Made by a program: the position numbers and the translations under genes
Shown: piece after piece, positions 30,621-39,482 of the stretch
How positions within the stretch are numbered: the first letter of the stretch is position 1
Layout of the letters: the number at the start of each line of letters is the position of its first letter
Source: Sphingobacterium sp. N143
GTDB lineage: Bacteria > Bacteroidota > Bacteroidia > Sphingobacteriales > Sphingobacteriaceae
Reading direction: 5' to 3'
Assembly (NCBI RefSeq): GCF_030325625.1
Contig: NZ_JACAIS010000001.1
Coordinates: 124,001-188,000 of the forward strand
Length of the DNA stretch: 64,000 bases
Notes under the pieces: generated by a model
The model's database searches: none
Told to the model about the DNA's origin: nothing
Seen by the model: the letters and a program-made list of their open reading frames with translations, nothing else

Positions 30621-30965
30621 ATGCACGAGCTAAGTATAGTAAAGGATATCTTCGATACATTGACCTCCCATTATGCGGAAAAAATAGATGATATTCAAAA
30701 AATCCAGGTGACTGCTGGGCTATTGTCCAATGTACAACCCGTATTGATCCAAAATGCATTTGATGCATTTATCACCGAAAACACCCAATATCAAGATATG
30801 GAAATGGAGGTTATGGTAAATGATATTATTGCTTACTGCGATCATTGCCAAAAAAACTTTCCTGTTCATTTTCATCGATTTGTCTGTGACTGCGGGCAGC
30901 CTTCAAGTACAATTGTTCAAGGAAATGAACTTTATATTTCAAAAGTAATTTTTAAACAAGACTAA
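30621..30965 (+). CDS. hypA: HypA-family nickel metallochaperone
   Basis: The 114-residue protein delivers nickel during hydrogenase maturation and, in Helicobacter, also to urease. It begins with the invariant MHE nickel-binding N-terminus (M1-H2-E3). The zinc site has C73-x-x-C76 and then C89-x-C91, where the usual second half is CxxC; the one-residue shorter spacing is unusual. It is followed 13 bases later by hypB. No hydrogenase structural genes are visible in the window, and urease genes lie 8 kb downstream, so service to urease is likely. Confidence 0.92.
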   Translation: MHELSIVKDIFDTLTSHYAEKIDDIQKIQVTAGLLSNVQPVLIQNAFDAFITENTQYQDMEMEVMVNDIIAYCDHCQKNFPVHFHRFVCDCGQPSSTIVQGNELYISKVIFKQD

Positions 30966-30978
30966 AAAATCATTTATC

Positions 30979-31707
30979 ATGTCAGACAATACTTCAAATC
31001 CTAAAAGTTTAGGTAACCGTGTAGGTTCGGTTCAATGTGAAAATACAACCTTACATTTATTAAAAGCAAATGATTTCGTTGCAAAAAGTATCCGCGATAG
31101 ACTGAAAGATGTGTGTGTGATCAATGTGTGTTCATCTCCTGGTTCAGGTAAAACAACATTGATGCAAGAGACTGGAAAACGGTTGTCAAAGGATTTAAAT
31201 ATTGCTGTTTTGGTTGGAGATCCAGAAACAGAACGTGACGCCATCCGGATGCGTGAGGTAGGGGTTAATGCGCTACAAATTGTGACTGGTGGTATGTGCC
31301 ACATTGAAGCACAAATGATTTTACAGGCCTTGGATCATATCAATGTGGACGGTCTTGATCTGTTGTTTATCGAAAACGTAGGTAATCTATTATGCCCTTC
31401 AGCATTTGATTTGGGAGAGGATTACCGTGTAACCTTATTGGCTACCACAGAAGGAGACGATAAACCGAAAAAATACCCCCGTATGTTTTTGACAAGTGAA
31501 TTGATGCTGGTCTCGAAAGGTGACTTATTGCCATATGTACCTTTTTCTATCGATGCGGTAACGAAAGATGCACGGGAAGTAAATCCAAATTTGGAGGTTA
31601 TGACGATCAGTACGCTCAATGGAGATGGATTGGACGCATGGTGTGACTGGTTGAAAGAAAAAGTACAATTAAAAAAAGAGCAGCACAACATGCTCGATGT
31701 AAAATAG
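30979..31707 (+). CDS. hypB: HypB-family GTPase for nickel insertion
   Basis: The 242-residue G3E GTPase has a P-loop SSPGSGKTT (G55-K58), the segment GGMCHIEAQM, and C139 in NVGNLLCPSAFDLGE, the conserved metal site at the dimer interface. It lacks the N-terminal CxxCGC high-affinity nickel motif and the His-rich stretch of some HypBs. It follows hypA by 13 bases. With HypA it should insert nickel into an apo-enzyme; urease is the only nickel enzyme visible here. Confidence 0.93.
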   Translation: MSDNTSNPKSLGNRVGSVQCENTTLHLLKANDFVAKSIRDRLKDVCVINVCSSPGSGKTTLMQETGKRLSKDLNIAVLVGDPETERDAIRMREVGVNALQIVTGGMCHIEAQMILQALDHINVDGLDLLFIENVGNLLCPSAFDLGEDYRVTLLATTEGDDKPKKYPRMFLTSELMLVSKGDLLPYVPFSIDAVTKDAREVNPNLEVMTISTLNGDGLDAWCDWLKEKVQLKKEQHNMLDVK

Positions 31708-31795
31708 TAAATCTCCTATCATGATCCTGGAGTTGAGTTTAGTGGAACAAATAGCTTAGTGGAGATAGCCCTTGATTATGTAGGAAAATACGGTT

Positions 31796-32287
31796 ATGAA
31801 GATGAATAGATTGCCTGTACCCATAGATACTGTTGTGTCAAATTATGAACTTGTTGACAATCATATAGATCAAGTCTATATTGAATGGTTTGAAATTCAT
31901 AAGAAACGGTTGACACGACAGACCTTGTCAGGAACGAATATTCTGATGCAACTTGAACAAGGCATGGAATGGCATCATGGCGATGCCTTGTTTTCCAATG
32001 GAACATTGCAGGCAATCGTCATTATAAAACCAACGTTAACAATACGGTTCAATCCTTTGGATCTGGTTCAGTTAGCTGATTTTGGTTATTTTATCGGCAA
32101 TAGACACTTACCACTATTTAGCGTTGAAGAAGCAGAATCCCTCCGTATGCCCTACGATGGGAGGCTCTACGAGCAGGTACTGGCGAAATATGGGCCAGCT
32201 GTACAGCTGGAAGAAGCAGTGCTGTTATCTCAAAATTTGCTGCGTCAGCAGATCAATCATAGAAAGACTAAAGAGCATCAAGGATAA
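31796..32287 (+). CDS. Second UreE-like nickel chaperone
   Basis: The 163-residue protein has the two-domain UreE layout: an N-terminal peptide-binding-like beta domain with LxQLEQGMEWHHGDALF near 50-66 and a C-terminal metal-binding domain with IGNRHLPLFSVEEAESLRMPYDGRL near 99-123. The His in GNRHLPL is the key interface nickel ligand of UreE. A His-rich C-terminal tail is absent. A second UreE gene is at 42527 inside the urease operon; the two are clearly divergent paralogues. This copy follows hypB by 88 bases, suggesting it works with HypA/HypB. Confidence 0.85.
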   Translation: MKMNRLPVPIDTVVSNYELVDNHIDQVYIEWFEIHKKRLTRQTLSGTNILMQLEQGMEWHHGDALFSNGTLQAIVIIKPTLTIRFNPLDLVQLADFGYFIGNRHLPLFSVEEAESLRMPYDGRLYEQVLAKYGPAVQLEEAVLLSQNLLRQQINHRKTKEHQG

Positions 32288-32358
32288 ATGTGCTATTGAC
32301 GAACTGAAGGAAATGAATGCTTGAAAGCTGTTGCCAATAAAGAATAAGTTATATTTTG

Positions 32359-33360
32359 ATGAAAATTAATAGATCTATTAAACTGTTGTTTTTAGCCCTG
32401 TTGCTATGCCTACAGGCCTGTCAGAACCAACAATCTGCGACCAGGGAAGATAAGGTCAGGGCAAAGGACAGTAGAGGAAAAGAAATCATGCTTCCTCAGG
32501 AAGCAAAACGGGTAGTGGTATTGTTCCCTTCCCTGGTGGATGAAGTCTATATGTTGCAGGCAGGTGACCGTATCGTAGGGATTCCGGAACAGGTCTATCA
32601 AATGGAGGATACCTACTCCTTTTTATCAAAATTAGATCAACGGATAGCGAAAAAGAGTATTGCTACACCAACTTTTGGCGGGCAGACCACGAATGTGGAA
32701 AGTATTGTAAGCTTAAATCCTGATCTGGTACTTACTTTCAATACTGACCAGGAAAATATTGCGCAGTTGGAAAATTTAGGAATTCCAGTGTTCACATTTT
32801 CCTCCTTAGATGAGAAAAGCATCTTTAATGAACTGATTGGGATGGGGACTTTGTTAGGTAAGAAGGATCGGGCAGAGGAAATTGTAGCTTTTGTTGATGC
32901 TGAAGTGAAAAAAATGACTGCCCCGGAAGACCAACTGCAAAAAAAGGTATACTATGCCTGGTCGAAGGGACGGGTGCTGTCAACTTCCGGCCGAGGCAGT
33001 TTAATCGATATGGCGATTCGTCTTTCAGGGGCAATGAACGCATGTCCATTAGAGATGGAAGCACCAAATGTAGGGGCTGAAACCATCTATAAATGGAACC
33101 CTGACCTGATTATTCTTTGGAATTCCAAACTCACTGATGTGTACAGTTTAAAAGAACTCGCTGCGCTGCCAGCAGTGAAAAATAAACAGGTATTTGTGAT
33201 GTCACCATCTTTTCCTTTTGATCCCCATACAGTGAAATTTATGTTATTTGCCAAACAGGTCAGACATTGGTGCTTTCCAAGTTATACAAAACAGCAACTC
33301 GATCAAGATATGGCAGTAGCTTTTGAGAAACTTTATGGTAAAACAGGACTTCTTCCATGA
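32359..33360 (+). CDS. FecB/BtuF-type substrate-binding lipoprotein, probably nickel uptake
   Basis: The 333-residue lipoprotein (Cys21 in CLQACQNQQ) is a class III periplasmic binding protein (two lobes joined by a long helix): RVVVLFPSLVDEVYMLQAGDRIVGIP in the first lobe, and WNPDLIILWN near 245-254 in the second. It starts at ATG 32359; a TTG codon precedes it in frame. The permease gene overlaps its stop by four bases. The family also carries iron-siderophores and cobalamin; nickel is inferred because the gene lies between nickel chaperones and urease. Confidence 0.85.
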   Translation: MKINRSIKLLFLALLLCLQACQNQQSATREDKVRAKDSRGKEIMLPQEAKRVVVLFPSLVDEVYMLQAGDRIVGIPEQVYQMEDTYSFLSKLDQRIAKKSIATPTFGGQTTNVESIVSLNPDLVLTFNTDQENIAQLENLGIPVFTFSSLDEKSIFNELIGMGTLLGKKDRAEEIVAFVDAEVKKMTAPEDQLQKKVYYAWSKGRVLSTSGRGSLIDMAIRLSGAMNACPLEMEAPNVGAETIYKWNPDLIILWNSKLTDVYSLKELAALPAVKNKQVFVMSPSFPFDPHTVKFMLFAKQVRHWCFPSYTKQQLDQDMAVAFEKLYGKTGLLP

Positions 33361-34373
33361 CACATCAATTAAAAAAGCTCTTATTGCTCATTATAGTACC
33401 CTTGTTTCTTTTGTTCTTCTCCTTATTGATAGGTTCGAGCCAAAACATTGGATTTGTAGAACTTTGTCAGCGGATAGGATTGGAATTGGGGTTTTATAAA
33501 GGTGATCAGGGGTTTCTTTTGATGCATAATATGGATACCATATTGTGGCAGGTTCGTCTTCCTAGGATTTTATTGACATTTATGGTAGGAGCAGCTCTTG
33601 CTTCATCAGGAGGCATTCTCCAGGCAATTTTTAGAAATCCGATTGTTGACCCTTTTACGTTAGGAATTTCTTCGGGTTCTGCCTTTGGCGCCGCTTTAGC
33701 CATGCTGTTTCCTATTTTATCCGTCAATGTATCGGCATTTTTATTTGGAGTCTGTGCCGTGGGACTGACGTATTTTGTCTCAAGCGCAGGCTTAAAGACA
33801 TCTATCATTGGGATGGTTTTGGCAGGAATGGTTATTTCTGGCGTATTCACAGCCATGCTCACTTTGTTGCAATACATAAGCGATCCGTATAAGCTGCAGG
33901 CGATTGTGCAATGGACTATGGGCAACCTTCATACCGCTTCATGGCTAAAAGTACAAAATGCATTTTTACCTATAGCAATTGGTTTGATCGTCTTGATCCT
34001 CTTGCGATGGAAACTGAACTTATTGGCTTTGGGAGATCAAGAAGCAATCGCAGTAGGTGTGAATCCCAAAATATTGAAACTGCTGCTGATTGCTGTGGCG
34101 ACAATGATTACAGCATCTGCTGTGGCAGCAGTGGGGGTAATTAGTTTATTTGGTTTGATCGTACCCCATATCAGTCGAATGATATTCGGTCCCAATAATA
34201 ATATTGTTGTATGGGCAAATATCAGTATTGGAGGGTCATTTTTGCTGCTTATTGATGATTTTTCTCGCGCAGTAATGCCATTTGAAATCCCGATAGGTGT
34301 ATTTACGATGATTATCGGTGCCCCCTTATTTATCTATCTGATGCGCCGTAATGAAATTAACTGGAACTCATGA
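33357..34373 (+). CDS. FecCD-family ABC permease
   Basis: The 338-residue protein has about nine to ten membrane helices and FecCD/BtuC signatures: RLPRILLTFMVGAALASSGGILQAIFRNPIVDPFTLGISSGSAFGAALA near 61-110 and VGVISLFGLIVPHISRMIFG near 260-280. It overlaps the binding protein gene by four bases (ATGA) and the ATPase gene by four bases, so the transporter is one translational unit. Confidence 0.94.
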   Translation: MTHQLKKLLLLIIVPLFLLFFSLLIGSSQNIGFVELCQRIGLELGFYKGDQGFLLMHNMDTILWQVRLPRILLTFMVGAALASSGGILQAIFRNPIVDPFTLGISSGSAFGAALAMLFPILSVNVSAFLFGVCAVGLTYFVSSAGLKTSIIGMVLAGMVISGVFTAMLTLLQYISDPYKLQAIVQWTMGNLHTASWLKVQNAFLPIAIGLIVLILLRWKLNLLALGDQEAIAVGVNPKILKLLLIAVATMITASAVAAVGVISLFGLIVPHISRMIFGPNNNIVVWANISIGGSFLLLIDDFSRAVMPFEIPIGVFTMIIGAPLFIYLMRRNEINWNS

Positions 34374-35224
34374 GTAAGACCATTCATATCAACAATCTAT
34401 CATTCGCTTATGGCAAGGAAACTATTCTAAGAGATGTCGATGTGTCGTTCCCTGAGGGGAAGCTATCTGTCATTCTTGGACGAAATGGTAGTGGAAAATC
34501 AACATTGTTCAATGTTATTGCTGGTTTGGAAAAACAATATACCGGGATGATCCATATCGGTGATACAGAGCGCAGGGAGTGGAAAGTCGGTCGGTCCAAT
34601 AGCTTAAAAATAGGTTTTTTGAATCAGTTTCATCAGACAACTTTTCCGTTTAAAGTCGCAGATGTGATTCTTACGGGGCGGGCTTCCTTTTCGCGTTTTT
34701 CACCAGGTAAACAGGATTTTGACATGGTGGATGCGATGTTGGACAAATTCAATTTAGCACATTTGAGCAATAAACCCTATACTTCCTTATCAGGAGGGGA
34801 AAGACAACTGGTTCTGCTCTGTCGTGTATTGGTGCAGCAACCGGATTTGTTACTGCTTGACGAGCCTACGAACCACCTTGATCTGAAATATCAGATTGCC
34901 GTATTACAGGCAGCCAAAGAACTGGTACAAGAGGGAACAACCGTATTATGTGTCATGCATGATCCCAATATGGCCTATCTCTTCGGTGATAATTTTTATT
35001 TGATGAAAGATAATACGTTGGTGGATTTGCAGGGTATGGATAGAGATCAGGTGCGGAGCCTATTGGAACAAACTTATCAGCTCCCATTGATTAGCTTAGA
35101 AAATCAGGGCAAATGGATGTTCGTCCCGATGATCAATCAGCAAAAGCCAATATATTCGGTACCCTTTACATCGGCGGGAATGGAAAATAATTTCCAGGTG
35201 AAAGAGACTATGGCAAACTTGTAA
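34370..35224 (+). CDS. ABC transporter ATPase of the FecCDE type
   Basis: The 284-residue protein has a Walker A GRNGSGKST near residue 38, the signature LSGGERQ near 141, and Walker B DLLLLDEPTNHLDL near 160. It is the energy unit of the importer formed with the two preceding genes. The C-terminal ~50 residues extend beyond the nucleotide domain and are unrecognised. The GNAT gene follows by 26 bases. Confidence 0.94.
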   Translation: MSKTIHINNLSFAYGKETILRDVDVSFPEGKLSVILGRNGSGKSTLFNVIAGLEKQYTGMIHIGDTERREWKVGRSNSLKIGFLNQFHQTTFPFKVADVILTGRASFSRFSPGKQDFDMVDAMLDKFNLAHLSNKPYTSLSGGERQLVLLCRVLVQQPDLLLLDEPTNHLDLKYQIAVLQAAKELVQEGTTVLCVMHDPNMAYLFGDNFYLMKDNTLVDLQGMDRDQVRSLLEQTYQLPLISLENQGKWMFVPMINQQKPIYSVPFTSAGMENNFQVKETMANL

Positions 35225-35250
35225 AGTTCATAAGAAAATTGTGAAGATCA

Positions 35251-35811
35251 ATGAAATATTCTATTAACAGCATTTCAATCACTAAGGTCAATGAATGGGA
35301 TATCCCTATGGTATTACCTTATGTCATTGCTTTTCGGAAACAATTATTTCCGATGTTGGTTGCAGATAAGCTTCCCAAGGATTTACGAGATTTTAAACAG
35401 CTTTATATCGATCAGCAAACGGGAACCTTTTTACAGGCAAAGGATAGTACTGGAAAATTGGTAGGTGTGATTGGTATGTTACCCTATGACTATCGATTCC
35501 CACATTTAGATATAGATCAACGTAAGACTGTGGAAGTTGCCCGTCTGTTTGTTGACCCGGACTATCGTCGTTCTGGACTTGGAACAGCACTATTCAATCA
35601 ATTGACACAAGTAGCGCGGGAAAAAAATGTTGAACGGCTTTATTTGCATACACACCCTTTTTTGGAGGGTGCCTATGAATTTTGGTCAAAACAAGGATTT
35701 CATTTGAAAGATTTTCGTGACGAGTCGAATTTTCCAACAATCCATATGGAAGTAATGATCGATCAAATGCAGATGAGCTCATCGATAAGAGCGTTGGAAT
35801 TAACAAAGTAG
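35251..35811 (+). CDS. GNAT-family N-acetyltransferase
   Basis: The 186-residue protein has the acetyl-CoA-binding motif A in VARLFVDPDYRRSGLGTALFNQL (about 97-119) and a following motif B (LHTHPFLEGAYEFWSKQGF). Its substrate is unknown. It lies between the ABC importer and the TonB receptor, so it may modify a metal ligand or be a passenger. Confidence 0.85.
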   Translation: MKYSINSISITKVNEWDIPMVLPYVIAFRKQLFPMLVADKLPKDLRDFKQLYIDQQTGTFLQAKDSTGKLVGVIGMLPYDYRFPHLDIDQRKTVEVARLFVDPDYRRSGLGTALFNQLTQVAREKNVERLYLHTHPFLEGAYEFWSKQGFHLKDFRDESNFPTIHMEVMIDQMQMSSSIRALELTK

Positions 35812-36022
35812 ATTGTCTTGTAAGTGTTCAATGCAACATAACGATGTAAAGGTCTAACAGTATAGCAGGCTATTGACAAGGTAGATATGAGAATATAGCG
35901 GCCATATCAACGATACTTGCGGCATACATATGGCTAGCTCCTTACCGATAAGGATGGTCATGAGTAATAATACTTACGATACGTTCGTGAATCCGATTGA
36001 GATAAAGAGAATAAATTAACAT

Positions 36023-38461
36023 ATGAAAAATAGAATGAAAGCACTCGCTTTCGCATTATTGACAAGTATCGCCATACCTGTGGCAGTCTATGCGCAACAA
36101 GGCGTCACTATCTTTGGCAAAATACAAGATGAAAACGGAAATCCAATTTCTGGTGTTACCTTGACGCTCGGAAATCAGCAACAGCAGACACGTACGATGG
36201 ATAACGGTGAATTTAGTTTTCCTGCGATCACTGCATTTCCTGTACAGCTGAAGGTTTTTGCGATTGGTTATAAATCACTTATCATTGATCTGGATACACA
36301 GACCTGGAATCCGAAAAAAGGTCTCCGTCTGCAGTTGGAGGTTGGAGATAGCGCCCTTGATGAGGTGCTCGTGACTGGGCGCCGTAACAATTCATATCTG
36401 ACCAATAATATGGAGTTGGGCGGGAAGTTTGCTGGTAAATTAAAGGACCTACCACAATCTGTAGCCGTATTGAGCAAAGAATTCATTGAAGATAAGCAGG
36501 CTTTTACTACTGGAGCGTTGGTACAGGACCTCGCCGGTGTGACAGAAGCTTCTTCCTATGATGATGTGGTAATCCGTGGTTTTAAAAGTGGTTATGAAAC
36601 CGGAGTTCGACTGGTGAATGGCCTACGCTCAGGTTATGGCTATGGAAATAGTTACTATAATTCGCCATTGACGATCAATCTCGAAAATATAGAAGTATTA
36701 AAAGGTCCTGGAGCTTCTTTGTTTGGAGACGTTGTACCTGGAGGTACCATTAATATGACAACCAAGAAGCCTCTGGAAGACTTTAAGGGACAGGTGAATT
36801 TCTCTGCCGGAAGCTTTGAGACAATGCGTACAACGGTGGATCTAGGCGGACCTTTGGACAGTGCAAAACGTATACTTTATCGATTCAATGCTGGCTATGA
36901 AGATACGAAGACCTTTCGAGACGTAAACCGTCAGAAGCGGATCATGCTGGCACCATCTTTTACCTTTAAACCAGCTGATGGGACCACAGTTGACGTCGAT
37001 ATGGTATACAACCAGTTTAATGGTTACCTGGATAGGGGGATGGGGATAAAGGAAAATAATTTTTATGCCTTACCCAGATCATTTACCTTAAGCCAACCTT
37101 CGGATTTTTATAACTCAAAGACTTTTTCATTAAGTGGACGTCTATCTCAAAAATTGGCTGAACACGTAAGCCTGAATTTGAGTTACATGAAATCTATTTA
37201 TCAGGAAGATGTGAATGAGCACCGTACCCTGAATACCTTTGCCGATGCTCCCCATAATACCATTATGAACATGCGTTTTTTTGACCGTCACGGTCGGGAC
37301 TATACCGATAACATTGTTGGATATGTCAAATGGGATATATTGGGAGATAAGATAGATCACCATATTGTCGCAGGTGTAGACTTTGCCCAATATTGTGGTG
37401 ATAAGGAAAATCAGTTGCGTGAAGCAAGGCAACAAACAGTGGATGGGGAGGTCGTACCCTTGACTTTTGATCTAAATAATCCAACGTATACAACACACGA
37501 TCTGACCAATTATGTCTGGCGTACTCAAGTTGCTTATCCTTTCCTAAGTCCGTATAAAACCACAGGAAAATATATACAGGATCAGATCAGTATTGCTGAT
37601 CGATTGAAACTGATCCTGGGCTTACGGCATGAACATTATTCATCAGAAACCATTGATGGGACAGATCGTTTTCATGCCACACAGAATGCACTGTTACCTC
37701 GTATAGGTATGACGTATGCGGTGAGTAAACAGATTAATTATTTTGCAAGCTATTCACAGGGCTTTGTTCCAGTTGGTGCTAACTTTATTCAGAATTATAA
37801 GGATTATGGTGCTGATAAGCCATTTGATGCAGAAAGGAGTTTTCAAGTTGAAACAGGTGTGAAAACTGGCTTTTTCGGCGATCAGTTACAGCTGGATCTT
37901 TCCTTATTTCGGATTGAACGGCAGAACATGTTGATCGCGACCGGCACCATTAATGATTCGGGGTTGCCGGAGTACAGGCAGTCCGGCAAAGCATTATCCC
38001 AAGGAGTCGAACTGGATATTCGTGGACAGTTGACCAAAGAATTTCAGATAATGGCAAATTATACCTTCAATAATACAGAAATAAAATCATCTTCTGTACC
38101 ATCTGAAGTGGGGCAAATGCTACCAGGAGCTCCCAAAAATATGGCCAGTGCATGGTTAAAGTATGTGTTTTCATCCACTGCACTGAAGGGATTGGGATTC
38201 GGGGCCGGAATTTATTATGTTGATAGTAAGCGGATGGACAATAGCATTGGAAAAGACAGTGAAGGAAATGCACTATGGGGACAGTGGCCATCATACAGTA
38301 CCGTCAATGCTGCGGCATACTATCATATCGGAGCAATGAAAATGGCCTTAAATCTGAACAATGTATTTGATAAATACTATTTCCTTGGCGGATTTGATTA
38401 CACCCGAGCCTTTGCTGGGGCACCTAGAAATATCATGGCTACAATAGGTTATTCTTTTTAA
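36023..38461 (+). CDS. TonB-dependent receptor, probable metal-chelate (nickel) transporter
   Basis: The 812-residue outer-membrane receptor has a signal peptide (ending VYAQQ), a carboxypeptidase-D-like domain (about 27-110), a plug with LPQSVAVLSKEFIEDKQAFTTGAL, the VIRGF motif and GPGASLFGDVVPGGTINMTTKKP, and a barrel ending MATIGYSF. It is of the siderophore-receptor class (FhuA/FcuA-like), not SusC. A gene-free stretch of 211 bases precedes it. Its placement between the ABC importer and urease operon makes it a candidate nickel or nickelophore receptor, comparable in concept to FrpB4 of Helicobacter. Iron-siderophore use cannot be excluded. Confidence 0.9.
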   Translation: MKNRMKALAFALLTSIAIPVAVYAQQGVTIFGKIQDENGNPISGVTLTLGNQQQQTRTMDNGEFSFPAITAFPVQLKVFAIGYKSLIIDLDTQTWNPKKGLRLQLEVGDSALDEVLVTGRRNNSYLTNNMELGGKFAGKLKDLPQSVAVLSKEFIEDKQAFTTGALVQDLAGVTEASSYDDVVIRGFKSGYETGVRLVNGLRSGYGYGNSYYNSPLTINLENIEVLKGPGASLFGDVVPGGTINMTTKKPLEDFKGQVNFSAGSFETMRTTVDLGGPLDSAKRILYRFNAGYEDTKTFRDVNRQKRIMLAPSFTFKPADGTTVDVDMVYNQFNGYLDRGMGIKENNFYALPRSFTLSQPSDFYNSKTFSLSGRLSQKLAEHVSLNLSYMKSIYQEDVNEHRTLNTFADAPHNTIMNMRFFDRHGRDYTDNIVGYVKWDILGDKIDHHIVAGVDFAQYCGDKENQLREARQQTVDGEVVPLTFDLNNPTYTTHDLTNYVWRTQVAYPFLSPYKTTGKYIQDQISIADRLKLILGLRHEHYSSETIDGTDRFHATQNALLPRIGMTYAVSKQINYFASYSQGFVPVGANFIQNYKDYGADKPFDAERSFQVETGVKTGFFGDQLQLDLSLFRIERQNMLIATGTINDSGLPEYRQSGKALSQGVELDIRGQLTKEFQIMANYTFNNTEIKSSSVPSEVGQMLPGAPKNMASAWLKYVFSSTALKGLGFGAGIYYVDSKRMDNSIGKDSEGNALWGQWPSYSTVNAAAYYHIGAMKMALNLNNVFDKYYFLGGFDYTRAFAGAPRNIMATIGYSF

Positions 38462-38501
38462 AAGTGAAAAGATAATGATGCTATTCATTGCGGGTAGTTT
38501 T

Positions 38502-38568
38502 GCACAAATTTGGACTATTTAATTCAAGATTTGTACTAGTAAAATAGCCCGCTTTGATCGTAAATTTG
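38502..38568 (+). promoter_or_regulatory. Shared operator-like element and promoter box ahead of the urease block
   Basis: AATTCAAGATTTGT (38521-38534) stands exactly 40 bases before a TAAATTTG box (38561), as before the hypAB block. Here an extra inverted copy of the core, GCACAAAT, lies at 38502-38509, giving an inverted repeat with ATTTGTAC (7 of 8 matches). It is the likely control site for genes 38588 to ureD. Confidence 0.6.
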
Positions 38569-38587
38569 AACAATTAATAATAGGATT

Positions 38588-39001
38588 GTGAATACAATTA
38601 TCAGGTATAGTTTAGTTTTTTTTGTTTGTCTTTTGAGCGCCATGTTCATGAGAGGGACCGCTGCTACTACCACACATAACAGTGTTGGCAACCTATCAGT
38701 TTTCATTCCCAGTTTGCCCCCTTTACCTACACAGGTGAAAGAGTGTGAACATTCAGCTGACCAGGAGAGTCTAGTTGCTGCTGTTCATAATCACGATCTT
38801 TATGATATGAGTGAGCAGATTGATTTGAAGGATGAATGGAGCAAATTACTCTACTGGGGTGTATTGTCCATTTGCCTTTTTATATTTTGTTATCCTGCAT
38901 GTCTCAAAATTCAGAATAACAAAAGACCGTATATGGATCGCTTGATCCTACCCCCAAAATATATTCTTTTCCAAAGTCTAAAAATCCCGTTTCAGGGATA
39001 A
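38588..39001 (+). CDS. Small exported/membrane protein at the head of the urease operon
   Basis: The 137-residue protein is read from a GTG; the N-terminus has a signal-like helix (about 5-26) and a second membrane helix near 88-106 (YWGVLSICLFIFCYPACLK). Between them lies a His- and acid-containing stretch (CEHSADQE, AAVHNHDLYD) that could bind metal. Its tail ILFQSLKIPF resembles the tail of the 30133-30531 protein. It precedes ureA by 160 bases that contain a large hairpin. No family was recognised. A sensing or metal-binding role is inferred from context. Confidence 0.58.
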   Translation: MNTIIRYSLVFFVCLLSAMFMRGTAATTTHNSVGNLSVFIPSLPPLPTQVKECEHSADQESLVAAVHNHDLYDMSEQIDLKDEWSKLLYWGVLSICLFIFCYPACLKIQNNKRPYMDRLILPPKYILFQSLKIPFQG

Positions 39002-39070
39002 AAATTCCCTTTTCTTACCACATTAAGAATTGAAACGCTATGTCGTAAGCATTTGCTATGGGCTTCGTTT

Positions 39071-39118
39071 ATCACTCTTCCCGAACGATTTTCAAAAATC
39101 GTATGGGTTTATAGTGAT
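39071..39118 (+). promoter_or_regulatory. Long imperfect hairpin in the ureA leader
   Basis: Between the small protein stop and ureA the sequence can fold into one hairpin: ATCACT (39071-39076) pairs with AGTGAT (39113-39118), CCC with GGG, and ACGATTTT (39085-39092) with AAAATCGT (39095-39102). Internal loops separate the helices. There is no T run, so it is more likely a processing, stability or regulatory RNA element than a terminator. Confidence 0.45.
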
Positions 39119-39161
39119 GTGTTTTGATCGAAAATAACAACAATTTAAATAATATTTTAAT

Positions 39162-39464
39162 ATGCATTTATTACCTAGAGAGACAGAGAAGCTATTGCTT
39201 CATCTTGCTGGCGAGCTAGCGAAAAAACGTAAAGCTAGAGGACTTAAATTAAATTATCCAGAGTCTATTGCATTGATCAGTAGTGAGCTTTTGGAAGCTG
39301 CACGTGATGGCCGTACGGTTGCAGAATTGATGCAGTATGGTGCTACATTGCTGACACGTGAGGATGTCATGGAAGGTGTGCCCGAAATGATTCATGATGT
39401 ACAAATTGAAGCCACTTTCCCAGATGGTACAAAACTGGTCACTGTTCATAACCCGATTCGATAA
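39162..39464 (+). CDS. ureA: Urease gamma subunit
   Basis: The 100-residue protein is the standard gamma subunit, beginning [23 protein letters not shown]... with the family pattern of [27 protein letters not shown] in the middle. Length is as in other bacterial ureases with three separate subunits. UreB starts 18 bases after the stop. Confidence 0.98.
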   Translation: MHLLPRETEKLLLHLAGELAKKRKARGLKLNYPESIALISSELLEAARDGRTVAELMQYGATLLTREDVMEGVPEMIHDVQIEATFPDGTKLVTVHNPIR

Positions 39465-39482
39465 TAGTTAAAAATATAGTTT

